Shown here: piece by piece, positions 39,201-52,319 of the stretch
Numbering within the stretch: position 1 is the stretch's first letter
How the letters are laid out: the number at the start of each line of letters is the position of its first letter
Position numbers and translations under genes: made by a program
Notes under the pieces: model-generated
Told to the model about the DNA's origin: nothing
Databases searched by the model: none
What the model saw: the letters and a program-made list of their open reading frames with translations, nothing else
Origin: Circinella minor
Taxonomy: Eukaryota; Mucoromycota; Mucoromycetes; Mucorales; Lichtheimiaceae
Direction: 5' to 3'
NCBI GenBank assembly: GCA_016758965.1
Contig: JAEPRB010000043.1
Coordinates: forward strand, 125,597 to 189,596
DNA length: 64,000 nt

Positions 39201-41303
39201 GATAAAACATACCAAGTACCCTGGCACCTTTATTTCCCAGTGAAAGATTGAATACACACATAACTTCTTCACTCAAACTTTAATTTCTTATATATACTGA
39301 ATGAAGCTTTAACATATTGAAATTTTTTAGAATTGGATTATCAAAAATCATGTAGTACGTTTACTTTATCAAAGATGTGCTTATTATTATTATTATATTC
39401 TTATTAGTTAAGAAGTATTTGTGTTAATCATACACGTTACAAAATATATTTTATATTTTAAAATGTTTAGTAATGGTGTCGAAAAGATGTAAACTGGTGT
39501 ATAGTAGCATTAGCATCCGACTCAATTATATACTGGTGGTCACCACAATTATAATCAATTTATTTTATACACCTGGTATCATGGTATTATAAGACAGACA
39601 ATTATCTTTTTATGGGAAACCACCTCAGCCTTGATGACAAATATTCGCATACTTCATGGTATGCATGAACGAGTGACCTCAGATCGATGTCCCATGACTT
39701 TTAGGTTCAACTATTTGATGGCTATCATTTATTGTATTCATTTTATCTCGAGCTTATCACTGATAGAAAGACAACACTCGATATGGTTCTTATAATAATA
39801 GATAGAACCCCTCCCCCCCCCAATTCATCTGTGTGTTTAATCATTATATAGACAGATTTGGGGAATTTAAAATTTCCAATGGGATTTTTTTTTTTGGAAC
39901 ATGTGGGCCAAATGGTTACTCTATCAATGTCTATGTTAATGGCTATTACTACTACTAATATTTTAAAACAGAAGAGTGAAATAGGATATAATTTATCACT
40001 ACCACAATAATGTAATCAATGACAGATCACACTCAGATGTGACTCTACTGATAATCCGCGCTACTGGGTACATTCTAAAATATTAAGACATTATCCTGTT
40101 TTTCTGTCATTTTCCTTTGAATTTGAATCTCCCCTATCAGATCAGTAGCGAATGTAATAAGATAAGCTAAGATCAATATTATTTGTTTAATAACTTGTAA
40201 ACTACCAACTCTTATTGATAGAACAACATTTTCACTACAAAGGAATTCCCCAGCTTTTGACCCAACTCATGTTCTATGTTTTTTTTCCGATACGTACGTA
40301 CGTAGAAGAAAAACAACCTTCAAATGTTTTACAAAAAAAAGATACCACATCTTTACATCAATCAATTTAAAGAAAGAAAAGCAAAAAAAAAAAAAAAGAA
40401 AGAAAGAAAGAAACATAGTTTTTCATATTGTAAATGCAAAATAATGCTATAGTGAACCTTTGTATTTCCACGCGGTACATCACTGGATTTTTAATTGGTT
40501 GGAAAAGATCGTATAGCGTTCATGCTTTTAAATAAATTGAAAAGTTTTGTTTCTGTTAACCTGGGGCAAGAGAGAAATGTCGCGTTTTTTTTTAATTCAA
40601 ATTTCTTAAACTACGTATTGTATTTATTGACTCAATTTTATGATAGGTCGAGTTTCAGGATCATCATAAATAATATGCATTTATTTCGTCGCGAAACGTC
40701 GAGAAATTTTTGTTGAGATCAAATGAATTTTTGTTGCTATAGTGATAAATGGGGAAAGGTGACAGTTATGCAAATAACAATATATATATATATATATATT
40801 TACTCTTTGTTTATATTTGACTATGTGTTTTAATTTACGCTCTTTCTTTATTTTATTTTTATAAAGGATCTTATTATGGAGACAAGAACAACGAAAATGA
40901 AAAATAAAAATAAAAAAAAAGTTGGAAAAGCTGAAGGTCGTGTAGTTTTGTTAATAGGAGATATCCATAATGTAAGCTTAATAATTCTTATTTCAAAATG
41001 CTATCATATAGATTTAATATATAAACTGAGTCTATGTGAGTATAGTAATTTGTTATTATTAATGTTCCATAACAAGCAGAGTGACCAGGCGACCAAAAAA
41101 AAAAAAAAAAAAAGAACCGGACTTTTTTTATAGCCTCGTCTAACCTTACAATTTTTTTTTTTTTTTTTTCCCTTCAATATAGTTGTTATTTATTTATTTT
41201 TCCATCCCGCAATCTCTCTAATCACATACACACTTTTATATATTACTTCCAATTCTGTAAATTCTTGTTTTTTTTTTCTTTCATTATTATTATTTATTTT
41301 TTC
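39201..41303. other. 2.1-kb intergenic region
   Basis: AT-rich, with no recognisable gene. A short frame at 40876-40971 (beginning METRTTKMKNK, ending GRVVLLIGDIHN before a GTAAGC) looks like a possible first exon, but I found nothing downstream that it could join. Long poly-A/T tracts occur near 41100 and 41150. The last 150 bases are the leader of the gene at 41304. Confidence 0.45.
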
Positions 41304-43301
41304 ATGACGGGTCAAACTTCACCAGATTTTTCTTCCAGTTCATCTCCAATGGACTATCACGAAGGTAGGTTTCATATATATTATACTTTTTTTTTTTTTT
41401 TTTTTTTTTTTTTACTCTTCCGCCACCTTTTTGGTTCATATTAGTCTCCGTATATACTCCACTCTGGTTTTTTTTTTTTTTTTTTACTTTTCACCTACAA
41501 AAACTTTGGATAATAATAATAATAAATGATTTGTAGAAGGATCTACACCAAATAACATGAAAAGCAAAGTACGTGCTAATGCACTTTATAATACACCAAG
41601 AGCAAGACGATTTACTGAACGTGTTGCTGAAGCAGTGGAAGTATCATCATTAGGACGTTCCATGGATGAAGGCATGGTACTTGATTCTCCTTCACCTGTA
41701 CGTTATGAAGAAGATGTCGACATGACGGACCCTTCTTCTTCACCTTTACAACTGCGCAATAATAAAACTATTCGTAAACGACGATCTATAATTAATAAAA
41801 ACACGGAAGCACAACAAAGACAACGACGTAAATTAAGGCATACCCAACAATTACAACAACAACAACAAAAGATATCACGAGGATCAGATGATGAATATGA
41901 GGATGAAGATGGAGAAGATGAATCAGACGATGAATATTTACATAATTATAATACAAATACAGGACGATCCAGTCGAAGATCGGTCGTAGCATTAGCAAAT
42001 AATAATCATAATCGATCACGACAAAGTAGTGTTGGGTCAGAAGAAGGAGGGAATACTCATAATAACTCGACACAAGCAACTACACCTACACGACTGACAA
42101 CGACTGGACGTCGACGAAGGTTAAGATTACAAAATACGAATAACACCACTTTAGATACACCTGAAATTGATGAAGATGCAAGTCCAACATTTTTCCCAAC
42201 AAAAACAAGTCGTTCCATGAGTCCAGTTATAGTGGAACCTATTGTTTTAGGAACTACGAATGGTGTTAATAAAAATAGAAGAAGACGACATGACCCAATT
42301 GCTGAAAAATTGGATCGTTTACGACATGCGCCTGATGTGAATATGTTGGATCTTAGTCAACATTTGATTATACCAGATAATAACATTAATAACAACATTC
42401 GTGATGCGAGCCCATCCTCTTCAACATCAACAACTGAATCTAATTCACATCATCAAGAAGAAGAACAACAGCAGCAGCAGCAGGAAGAAGACCGATCTAC
42501 TCAACACAACGATAATGAACAAGATAAGAAGGATAATCAAAGTAATCCAGGTGACGATCGAGAAGAATCACCTATTAGCATACCAGAGCGTGACGATGAT
42601 AAAGATGGTAATGAAGATGACGATATAGATATGGAACAGATATCTCAAGAAGAAGAAGAAGAAGAAGAAGAAGAAGAAGAAGAAGAAACAATTGAAAAGA
42701 ATCAAGAATATGAGTCTGTCATTTCTAATACTATGACTACAGAGCAAGAACAACGGCATACTTCAAGTGATCATGTTCAAGAAAGGTAATGATATTGAAA
42801 AAGAGATTTCGGATGGATAATATATATTCGTGTGTAAACTATTATTAATCAATTTTACATAGCTCATCACTTGAGGATACTAATCCAATTGATACACAAG
42901 AACAACTCGTGTCATCCCCTATGATACCTAATACCACTATTGAATTACCAAGTTCACCTATTACACCTCAACCAATGACTATGAGAGAAAACACGAATAG
43001 TAATGATAATTTAAGCAAAAACAATTTTGCTGAAAATGATGATACCAAGATAACCATAAACCAACAACAAGAACAAGAGCGAAAGCAAGAATCAACACGC
43101 ATAACAACACCATCCGAAATGGAATTATTAACAGGAGAACAACAACAACAACAACAAGTGACGCCTATGCATTCAATAAATGAGAATGATACCAATAATA
43201 AGGATATAAAAATAGAAGGAGATGAAAAAGGACATGATAAACAAAATACATATCTTGGACGCGTTGTTGGTAGCGTCTCAAGATTCTTTTGGGGTGCTTA
43301 A
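41304..43301 (+). CDS. Large acidic low-complexity protein, unknown
   Basis: Exons 41304-41364, 41537-42785 and 42863-43301 code 582 residues in one frame. The N-terminus MTGQTSPDFSSSSSPMDYHE is followed by a more ordered basic block (MKSKVRANALYNTPRARRFT, ERVAEAVEVSSLGRS), which may be the conserved part. The remainder is disordered: Gln and Asn runs, an Arg-rich segment (NNKTIRKRRSIINKN; RRRRLRLQ), and a Glu run of about 14 residues coded by GAA repeats near 42649-42687. The last 17 residues (YLGRVVGSVSRFFWGA) form a hydrophobic/amphipathic end that could bind a membrane. Clusters of Ser/Thr-Pro suggest phosphorylation. I do not recognise the family. A 28-base T run lies in the first intron. 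Confidence 0.75.
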
Positions 43302-43481
43302 CAATAAATTTGAAATAAATTAAAATAATAAAAACTTCTTATGGATGCCATTTTCAGAATCAAAATTCAAGAAATTCAAAAAAAAAAAAAAATGTTGTAA
43401 ATGATATTTTGTTCTTGAGTAATTTGTTAAAGTGGGTGGTTTTTTTTTTTTGAATTTAGACATTAAGCTCCGTTGGCTATT

Positions 43482-43484
<3 letters not shown>

Positions 43485-43518
<34 letters not shown>
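43485..43518 (+). repeat. Poly-T tract (34 bases) before EMC10
   Basis: Uninterrupted T run ending 26 bases before the EMC10 start codon. Poly-dA:dT tracts exclude nucleosomes in fungal promoters; such a role here is inferred. Confidence 0.75.
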
Positions 43519-43521
<3 letters not shown>

Positions 43522-43543
43522 TGAATCTATTTACTTCAATTCA

Positions 43544-44853
43544 ATGATGCGCGTCTCATATTTTTTTAGCGTGCTCATTGCATTGTCTTTTATTGGCATT
43601 GCTATAGCAACAGAAGTGAGTTATATTATTATTAAAAAGAAACCCTCCCCCTCCTCTTCTCCCTCTCAAAAAAAAAAACCGTTCTTAAAAACGAGGAGGG
43701 CTAAACATAATATATATATATATAGGTCATCACCACCACCACCACCACCACCACCACCACGAACGATAATAATAACGAAATCAAACTTCATGTCTATCAT
43801 AAACAAGGTGCCGATTATAAAAAACGGGGTGAAATTGTTGGATTACCGCAAACACCATCTTATATTGCAACAACCCAAGATAATACTATTGAATTAAATA
43901 GTCCACTTTATCAAATCAAGATTCGTGATGAAACAACGGATCGAGTTATTCTTTCTTCTGTCAAAGCTGTAAGTTCTATTATTTCTTTTTCTTTCTTTAT
44001 ATATATATATATAAGGAAACATATCAACATAGATTCAATGTTTGGTTGTTGTTTTATTTTTTATCTAATGGATATATATATAAAAGATATATTCTAATAT
44101 GTGTGAAATTAAAAATCAATATATTATTAGTGTCAATTAGTGAATAGTGATTGGAATGATGAGTTCCGTATCCATTTAGATGATGAAAAAAAAGTATATC
44201 ATGTGGATTATTATGCTGAAGGTGATACTTGTGAATCTAATATTGAGGTGAGAAATTCAAAGAAAAGGACACCCTTTTTCTATTGTAAAGTTATATTTAA
44301 TGTAAAATAATTTTTTAGCTTCCTTATAAAGGTGAGTCTAAGTTTGTAAGCAAAGTATTCATTGAGCGACCTGCTGCTGGTCCAAAGTAAGTTAAAAAAA
44401 AAACGTATTTGTGTGGGGGTTTTGCTAAGATTCAGAATGATATATATACAAGCATCAAAAGAATATACTATTTATTAATGTTATATCGGGTTGGGTTGGA
44501 TTGGATGGGCTGGAAAAAAAAAACAACATAATAGACCATTCTTAGGACAATCTGGTGGTAGTAAATCAAGCCAATCACAAACACAAGCAAAACAACAAGG
44601 AGGAAAAGAAAAAAGTGAAGATGAGATGCCTATAGAAGAAGAAAAGACATTCTTTCAAAAGTATTGGTAAGCATGAATCACCGATTTTTTTTTTTTTTAA
44701 TAAAACAATTGCCCTATTTAAATATATTACTAAAAAAAAAAAAAAAAAAATTGGGGTTTGTTATTCTATTTAAGGTACCTCGTGGTTGGTGGTGGATTGC
44801 TGTTGGTAAATCTAATGAATGCTCCATCTGAAAGTAGTGCTCCCAGACGTTGA
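43544..44853 (+). CDS. EMC10: ER membrane protein complex subunit 10
   Basis: Subunit of the EMC, which inserts tail-anchored and multipass proteins into the ER membrane. Exons 43544-43615, 43726-43968, 44131-44247, 44319-44386, 44535-44666 and 44775-44853 code 236 residues. A signal peptide (MMRVSYFFSVLIALSFIGIA) is followed by a Thr run of nine coded by ACC repeats. The lumenal domain contains KLHVYHKQGADYKKRGEIVG, LYQIKIRDE, CQLVNSDWNDEFRIHLDD and CESNIELPYKG, and the C-terminus has FFQKYWYLVVGGGLLLVNLM, the single membrane span. The conserved exon order and lumenal motifs match EMC10. The last intron ends in AAG, not CAG/TAG. ATG 43544 and 43547 are adjacent; the first is used. Confidence 0.87.
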
Positions 44854-45001
44854 AAATTTAAAATAATAATAAAAAAGACAACAATTTTTTTAATTTTTAT
44901 TAAAAATCCACTCCTTTCTTTTACTCTTTTACTTTTTTATTTCGATACAACACACAATTATCTACACACACGCCCACAAATATACATATATAATAAATAA
45001 A

Positions 45002-46689
45002 ATGATGAGACCTCCTTCTATTCAAGGTAACTTACATCTTTATGATTAAAAAAAAAAAATATGACAACACTATATAAAATTACATATTCTTACTCTTTTT
45101 TTTTTATTATTATTATTATTATTTTTAAAAACAAAAACGCATGAATAATAATTGATAGCCTTTTCTAGAGTACAACAAGCTATTTATTTTCGTAAAGTAG
45201 TTCCTCATACAACAACGACAACGACAACGAGACGAACCATTCATGCAGAATCGACATCAGAACCATTATTACCAGCTCCTCCTAATGTTTCTGATTGGAA
45301 TCCAGTTCATCTTGACATGTATTTTGATCGTAAACAAGCATCATCCATATTATATAGTCCAGTACTTGGTAAACAACCACTGACAACAGTGAGTCAGCAA
45401 CAACAACAAAAACAACAATCAACCGAAAAATCTACTGAGTTAGTTATTACACAAGATATTATCGAACATGATCAACAAATACCAGTGACAAGAAATGATT
45501 CACATTTATTTGATACATATGAACAGGTCACACATTTACAAGCATGGGGTGGGTTTTCACGGGGTCAAGCCAAAGCTGTCATGGAAACAATACAAAACTT
45601 GTTACGAATAAGGTATAATATATAGATGATTTGTAAACATTTTCTTTTATAAATCAAAAAGGATTTTATATCTTCATCTATAATGAAACCACTCCTCTTC
45701 CCTCCTCCTCCCTCCTCCCCCTCTTTTTTTTTTCTACACCTCTCCTTATTAAGAGATGGCACAAAAAAAAAAATTCTGTGTGTTTATAACTTTCCCCCCC
45801 CTCCCATCCTCCTCCTATATACACATCTAACTTTAAATCTTTATGATTTGGGAAATAGTGTGGCCAAGCAAACGGATCAATATTTAACTTCATCACAACT
45901 CGAAAATGTAAGTATTTGCGTTGTGTATAATATGCCACATTCTTATAAAAATGGACAACGTTAAAATACATATATATATATATATTAACCAATTGGATGA
46001 ACTCTATCTCTCTCTCTCTTCCCCACCTCTCCCCCCCTCCGAAACTTTCAATACTATTTATAGGAATCCTATCTGATTAGTGCTGCCGTTGCTGAGTTCC
46101 GTAGGGAGGTGCAGTTATTACGACGAAACGACTCGGCGTTACTGCAGTCGGAGTTAACAGCATTAGCGCGTGAAGTAGAAAGTCTGGAGCAAAAATTAAG
46201 TGAAGATTTAGGTTCGATGCGTGATGAACTTGAATTATCCATGAATGATTATCGTTCTGATATTCGTGAAGAACAAAAAATTACTGAACATCAAATTCAA
46301 GGAATTAATAATCGTTTGACTGTTTCTTTGGGTGATGCTGCTACAGAATTAGAATCATTAAAATGGAATGTTATTTGGCGTGGCCTTTGTAAGTTTTAAA
46401 AACTATTTGTGTGTATGTGTGTGTGTGTGTCTGTGTAAGGGAGTACGGGTGAGAGTTTATCATAGTAGTACTAGTAGAAACATAATGTTGTCAGATATAT
46501 ATATATATATATATATAAATTAATATTATTATTTTTCTAGTGGGAGGATTAGTGACAGCATTAGGTATTACTGCTGTTGGATATGCATTATCAGCTCTTC
46601 GAAATGCACGTACTGAAGCAGTACGTCGTAAAGAAGTTATCAAGTCATCCAATGATAATTTATCTTATGCAGACATGGAATTAGCATAA
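45002..46689 (+). CDS. MCUR1/CCDC90-like mitochondrial coiled-coil protein (DUF1640)
   Basis: Exons 45002-45026, 45159-45612, 45859-45907, 46064-46388 and 46541-46689 code 333 residues. The N-terminus is Arg/Ser/Thr-rich with few acids (AFSRVQQAIYFRKVVPHTTT), a plausible mitochondrial targeting sequence. The family core begins at FDTYEQVTHLQAWGGFSRGQ and continues with a long coiled coil (EFRREVQLLRRND; LTALAREVESLEQKL; ELELSMNDYRSDIREEQK) and a membrane segment, LGGLVTALGITAVGYALSAL. Human relatives (MCUR1, CCDC90B) sit in the inner membrane and affect calcium uptake or complex assembly; yeast Fmp32 is linked to cytochrome oxidase assembly. The specific role here cannot be told. Exon 3 is only 49 bases. 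Confidence 0.85.
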
Positions 46690-47093
46690 TTTTTATATAG
46701 TTATTACTTTCATTTTTTTCTTTATTTATTTCCACTCTTTTTTTTATTTATTTATCAATAACCCTCCTTCTTTTATTATGTATACATTTCATTATATGCA
46801 CGTTACCTTTGTTTTTTTTTTTTTATACACATGCCTTTAATACATTTCTTTTTGTAAAATAATTCTCATTTTTGTTCGTTCTTTTCCTTTTTCTTATACA
46901 AGTATATCTTAAACCACCCCCTCCCCTTCATGTATTATAACATAAACCATAAAGCTTAATTAAAAAAAAAAGAATATAATATATATTCCGAGACAAGCAA
47001 AAAAAAAACATTTTTTAAAAAATAATATACAACAGAGTTTTATCATTTGTGTTATTTAAAAAAAGCAAAAGAATTTTTTAAAAAAAGGGGAAT
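46690..47093. other. Convergent intergenic region
   Basis: About 400 AT-rich bases between facing stop codons, with T-rich sequence first and A-rich sequence later, as expected for two 3' ends. Nothing else noticed. Confidence 0.6.
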
Positions 47094-49574
47094 TTAATAA
47101 GGTGGAGGAGGAGGAGCCATATTGAAACCACCACCAGGTACACTATTATCACGTGATGGTAAAGGTGGAGGACCACCAACGCCACTTTGTTGACGATGTG
47201 GCACAGGTGGCGGAGGTACAGGACGATTATCATAATAGTGTTGTTGTTGTTGATGACCAGGATAGTGTTGTTGTTGTTGTTGAGGATGAGAATGAGAATG
47301 ATGACCACCACCCAATGGAGGTACCAAATCCTTTTTCGAATGAGAATGTAATCTTGCACCCGGTTGACCAAAGACCAATTTAGGAGAATCCACTAGATAA
47401 CCTTTGGTACCTTTTTTACCAGGTTGTTCTTCCGCTTGAATATAAAAATGCATTTTACCAGTACTTTCTTCATAAAAACCAGCACAATAATTACGGAAAC
47501 CCATCAATTTAATATTTTGTCGATTATTACCATTAGGTGATTTGGTAAATAACTTGTACATTTTTTCTTCTGTATTACCATTAAAAGTAATATAAGTTGA
47601 GTTTTGGTTTAAAATAGATAATAAAGCTTGTGGAGGAGGTACATTCACAATAGCACTGGAAATAATTTGAACCATTAAATGAGGATCTCCTTCTTCTTTA
47701 TTACGCATATCTTTAGAATAAAGACGACCTGCACCACAACAATGAACATCACCACCCAAGAAAGATACACGAACTGAACGATCACGAGCATATTGTTGTA
47801 AACGTTCAATAAATCGTTTTCTTTCTACTTCATGGTTTCCAGCAGTCCAATCTATAATAAAAAAGAAAATAGTTATAAGTAAAATGTCCCCATCCATAAA
47901 TATAGATAAGAATAAAAAAAAAAACTTACGGTCATTCATATCATCCAATAATTCAGGATCACCATTCCATTTATTCAAAGAACCACTAATAAGATCACCT
48001 AAAGCACCTGTCTTTCCTGCTAATGTTGCCAAATTAAATCCAGCAGCACCATCCATAGCTTTTTCAAAAAGTGTCAATCTAAAATATTATATTTTCCCTT
48101 GTTTAGTAAAGAAAACGAATATCCCTTTTTTCCCTTCTCCCCCTTTTTTTTTACCTTGGATAAATTAATGGTACACCTGTAACAACTAATAAATGTTTAA
48201 TACTCATTGGTAATTTTGTCATTGCTTCAAATACAATATCATAAGATTTAGGTTGACAAACATCTTGTTTAGTACGTTCACCACGTGCATCCAATGATAA
48301 TACACCAATATCAGGACCTAAAGTAGTTACAATATGTTGACATGTAGGTGTTGTACCCTTAATCATACCATCACGTTGAGCAAGTTCCATTGTTGTATGA
48401 TGTTGAAAAAGATAATAGAAACGACATGCATTTTGAAATAAAACTAAATAATTTATACGTTAATTTCTAATTCTTTTATGGTTATTTATAATATATATAT
48501 ATAACTTACCAACAAAACAATCAGCTTGTTGCATTTCTACAGGATATGAACCAAAACCATCAATAATATCCTATATACAAGGAGTAAGTTAATGAGATGA
48601 AAAAAAAAAAAAGTTCATTGTATAAATAGATATTACTTACATGATCATCCCACATATTTACTGAAGGAATAGTAGCAAAAGCAGTAGCAACATATTTGTT
48701 ATCCTTAAAACTAGAATAACAATAATAATAATTTATAAATGAGTTATAAATAATCACCCATCTCATTTCATATGTTGTAAAAAAAAAAAAAAAAAACTTA
48801 CCCAAAATTTTTAATATAATTAAACATATAAAATTGTTCAAAACCAGAACGCATTTCATTTGATAATTTCATATTCACACGTTTATTTGGATCTTTTTCA
48901 TTATTCCAAGGTTTCATAAAATCTTCTTTTAATAAACAATCTTGATATAATTGATCCCCTCCACCTATTAAAACATGAAAAGGCATGACACGATGACGAT
49001 CCAATACATCTTGCCAAAGTGGAGCTTCTTTTTCACCAAATTTATCTTTTGTTTCTTGAGGAATATCTGAAAATCCATTACAAGAATGAAACATGAATCG
49101 AAAAGATTCATAATATCCAGGCATATGAAAAGAATAAGGTTGATTATTTAAACAAGGACTTGTATAAGTAACCAGTTGAGGTTCTTCATCAAAAGGTAAT
49201 TGTAATTCAAAACGCCAGAAACGATATTGATTACGATAACAATCCAATTGTTCACCTTGACAAGTCACTTGTTTTGTACGTCCACTACGTGTGGTCTTTA
49301 AAGTGACAGTTAAAACAGGTGGTTGAACGTGGTCAGATACAATCAAACAAGAACCTCGATAAATGCCTCTTTGATAATCAGTTGAAATGTATTTCAATAA
49401 AGGACCACAAATGACATTACCACCGGTATTTAGTTGTCCACTTGAACCACCACTTAAATTCATTCTTTGAAAATCAGCAATAGGGGGTGCACCACCACTA
49501 CCACCATAACCTGGACTAGGTGATGTAGGAGACATTGCATGACTACCTTCTTGTGGAGGATATTGTGAATACAT
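47094..49574 (-). CDS. PhoD-like metallophosphatase
   Basis: Six exons in transcript order (48802-49574, 48641-48710, 48510-48570, 48155-48443, 47930-48078, 47094-47851) code 699 residues. Metal-site motifs of the PhoD-like family are all visible: HVLIGGGDQLYQD, NMWDDHDIIDGFGSYP, DIGVLSLDARGERT, HWTAGNHEVERKRF and VSFLGGDVHCCGAGR. The N-terminal 230 residues (ICGPLLKYISTDYQRGIYRG, RFWRFELQLPFDEE) form the all-beta part usual in these fungal proteins, and the C-terminal 110 residues are Pro/Gln/His-rich with PPPPVPH and APPPPPY, possible SH3/WW or profilin ligands. No signal peptide or membrane span is visible, so a cytoplasmic enzyme is likely. The substrate is unknown. Confidence 0.88.
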
Positions 49575-50586
49575 TTTAAAAAAAAGGGTAGATGATGTTG
49601 TTTAAAAAAAGAGAGAGATGAGAAGAAAAAAAAAAAAGAGAATTTAAAAGTAGTGTGTTTTTTTTTTTGCTGAGTTTAGTTTAAAAACACACACACATAA
49701 CTAAAGAGGTAAAGATGGTAGTACATTGTTAACCACAAGTTCGGCAAAACGCAAAACTGCATTATGTTTTTATATTTTATTACACTTGAAAAAACATACA
49801 TTTTATAGATTAACCTTCCCAAGTAACTTTCCCCCTCTCTCCCCCATTATTATGAAGGGTTCCTGAATATATATATATATATTTTTTATATTTTTTAGAA
49901 ACAAAAAAAGGAAATTTCTTTCCCCGGGAAATCAAATCTTGGCTTTTACCAAATATAGATTTTAAGTTTTACAATTTTTTATTTTGAATGAGTTTACGTA
50001 GGTTTCTTTCTTTTTTTTTTAATAAGAAAAGAAAATGAGTAAATATAATTCATTTTATTTCAAAAGATTAAAAAAAAAAAAAAAAACTAATATCTTTATA
50101 TCTTTTGTATATGTATTAAAAAAAAAAACAGAAAGAAAGAAAGAAAGTGAAAGAAAAGAAATGGGGCTCAGACCACCCTTCTTCTTTAATTAGAATCTCA
50201 CATGATTTGACAAGTAAAGTAATTAAATATCTCGATATCAGCTCGATATAAAAAAAAAAAAGGGATTTCTTTTCATATGAAATATTCCCCTTTCTCTCCT
50301 TAATTATACACAATGAAATTCTTATAAAGTTATGTGGTTTTTTTTTTTTTTAGAGTCAATAAACTCTTTTACTAAGTAGTGTATTTATAATTTATCTTGG
50401 GGAGGTGGAAACAATATAAAGAAGAGTGATCCATTAATTTTCATGTTGCTTAAAAATTATACTTGTCATAAGTATAATAATACTTTGTTTGAGTGAAATC
50501 TAAGTACATAGTAGAGATTTCTTTTTTCCTATGATATTTGGTTCTTGTTCAATTTGGGGTATGATCAGTACTATATAAATGACCTA
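49575..50586. other. Upstream region of the PhoD-like gene
   Basis: AT-rich, with an AC run at 49688-49696 and several poly-A/T tracts. The first 250 bases should be the promoter. No gene or structured element seen. Confidence 0.5.
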
Positions 50587-52319
50587 CAGTAGTGAGCATG
50601 GTAAAAATATTGTACGTACACTTTTGTGGCATAAGCTTGAATTTAATAGCAAATCATCTCTTTTTATTTTAATTACAAATATTTTCTTTTACAACGATGA
50701 ACTGTTTGATCCCGTATAATTTATGATTTTTTTTAAAAAAAAAAAACTATAAATGATCAACGCAATGGTGTTTTTTTTTACTATCCACGCAAAGAGAAAT
50801 GAAAAGAGATGGGGATACACTGTTTTGCGCTTTTGAACGTTTAGAATCCGATGAAGGTCTCTGGTATATCGAGAGACTGGTTTCTTTGTTGCAAGCTTAA
50901 GTAATAAACGGGAAACAACATTTAATATCAGAAAAAAAAAACACAGTTTTTTATGTTGATGGTGTGACCTTCAGAAAAATCCTGTAAGTTCAACTCATTT
51001 CATTGCAGTATTAGAAAAACTCATTACTAATATTGGGACTGTGTAGGTCTTTGTCCGATAAAAAGAAAATGCAATACAGTGACAAGCAAATAAGTCACTT
51101 TGGGGGCTTGCGAACTTGGGATGAATTACGCAATACTATATATTTGATTCAAGTGTTCAAGTTTATATCAGAAGTATTGTGTGTAAGGCAGGGTTTTTTT
51201 TTTTTAATAATACATTATTCTAGTGCTGACAATTACTTTTTTTTTTTTTGTCTTCTCTTTAGGATTTCCCCGCTCCCCAAGATAAAATTACACGAGTAAT
51301 GAAAAGAGAGAATAAACCCGATCTTGCAAAAAATGCGGATAATAATGACTACAGATGAATCAACGGGTGAGTTGTCAATTGAAGTCAATAATAAGCACAA
51401 TACTAACATTTGTCACTTTTTATTATCGTTACGAATACGTAGCATCCTTTATATTTACTCGTTTGGGATGAAGAAATCGGGTGAAGGCGGAATTATATCC
51501 CATGTTTCACTATCCACAGGAAAATATGTATTTTCGATGGGTGCGTATGTAAATTGCACTGAGCTTTTTAAAGTACTTTATTTATTGATGGATAACTTAC
51601 TCTATCTCGTTTACCACTAAATAAAGCTTAAACAAACAAGTTCGTGATATGGAAATCAGAAGACCAAGACCGATCACATGTACAAAATGAAAAAAAAAAT
51701 CAAACCCAGAAGATATGATCCCCGGTTGACAACCTTCTGTAAAAATACACTGGAAATGCGACATTCAAAAGCTATGGTTGCAGTGCAGGTTATATAATTG
51801 GTAAAAAGTTCACATATCGATGAGAAGGAGGGTTAAGGTTACTTTTTAATATTTTTACACCTTTTTTTTTTTTACGTGATCTAGGTTTTTCGTTCTGATG
51901 GATGATTTCTATTTAATCATGGAGCTTTTATTTCATTCGAGACAGCTAAAATATTGAAGTCAACTTTTCCCCCACCTACCTGCTTAGTTCATTTGATCGG
52001 TTAAAACACAAATGATGATTTTGAAACAAAAGAAAATTATGTTGTGGCTCAAAGAAACCAGTCTCTCGATATACCAGAGACGTTCATCGGATTCTGAACG
52101 TTCAGAAAGCCTTTCATTTCTCTTTGCGTGGATAGTAAAAAAAAACACCATTGCGTTGATCATTTATAGTTTTTTTTTTTTTCTAAATCATAAATTATAC
52201 GGGATCAAACAGTTCATCGTTGTAAAAGAAATATTTGTCATTAAAATAAAAAGAGATGATTTGCTATTAAATTCAAGTTTATGCCACAAAAGTGTACACT
52301 ATTTTTACCGTGCTCACTG
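50587..52319. mobile_element. 1.73-kb element with about 300-bp inverted repeats
   Basis: 50587-50888 reappears inverted at 52050-52319 with scattered mismatches and small gaps (for example GGCATAAGCTTGAATTTAAT against GGCATAAACTTGAATTTAAT, and TATCGAGAGACTGGTTTCTTTG in both). The ends start CAGTAGTGAGCA and CAGTGAGCACGG. TA lies outside both ends (50585-50586 and 52320-52321). The 1.16-kb centre has open frames of 88 and 98 residues (51033-51299, 51324-51620) without any recognisable transposase motif. It is most simply a decayed or non-autonomous TIR transposon. The first bases (CAGTGAG) are shared with the element at 34528. Confidence 0.8.

Noticed and set aside
40876..40971. Possible first exon ending GRVVLLIGDIHN before a GT, faintly like a calcineurin-type phosphoesterase start
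   Set aside because: No compatible downstream exon was found before the gene at 41304, and the frame is short and Lys-rich.
42568..42759. Antisense frame with a long Phe run
   Set aside because: It is the complement of the GAA-coded Glu run in the gene at 41304.
51033..51620. Open frames of 88 and 98 residues in the centre of the TIR element
   Set aside because: They show no transposase motif and contain T-run-coded Phe stretches; not called as genes.
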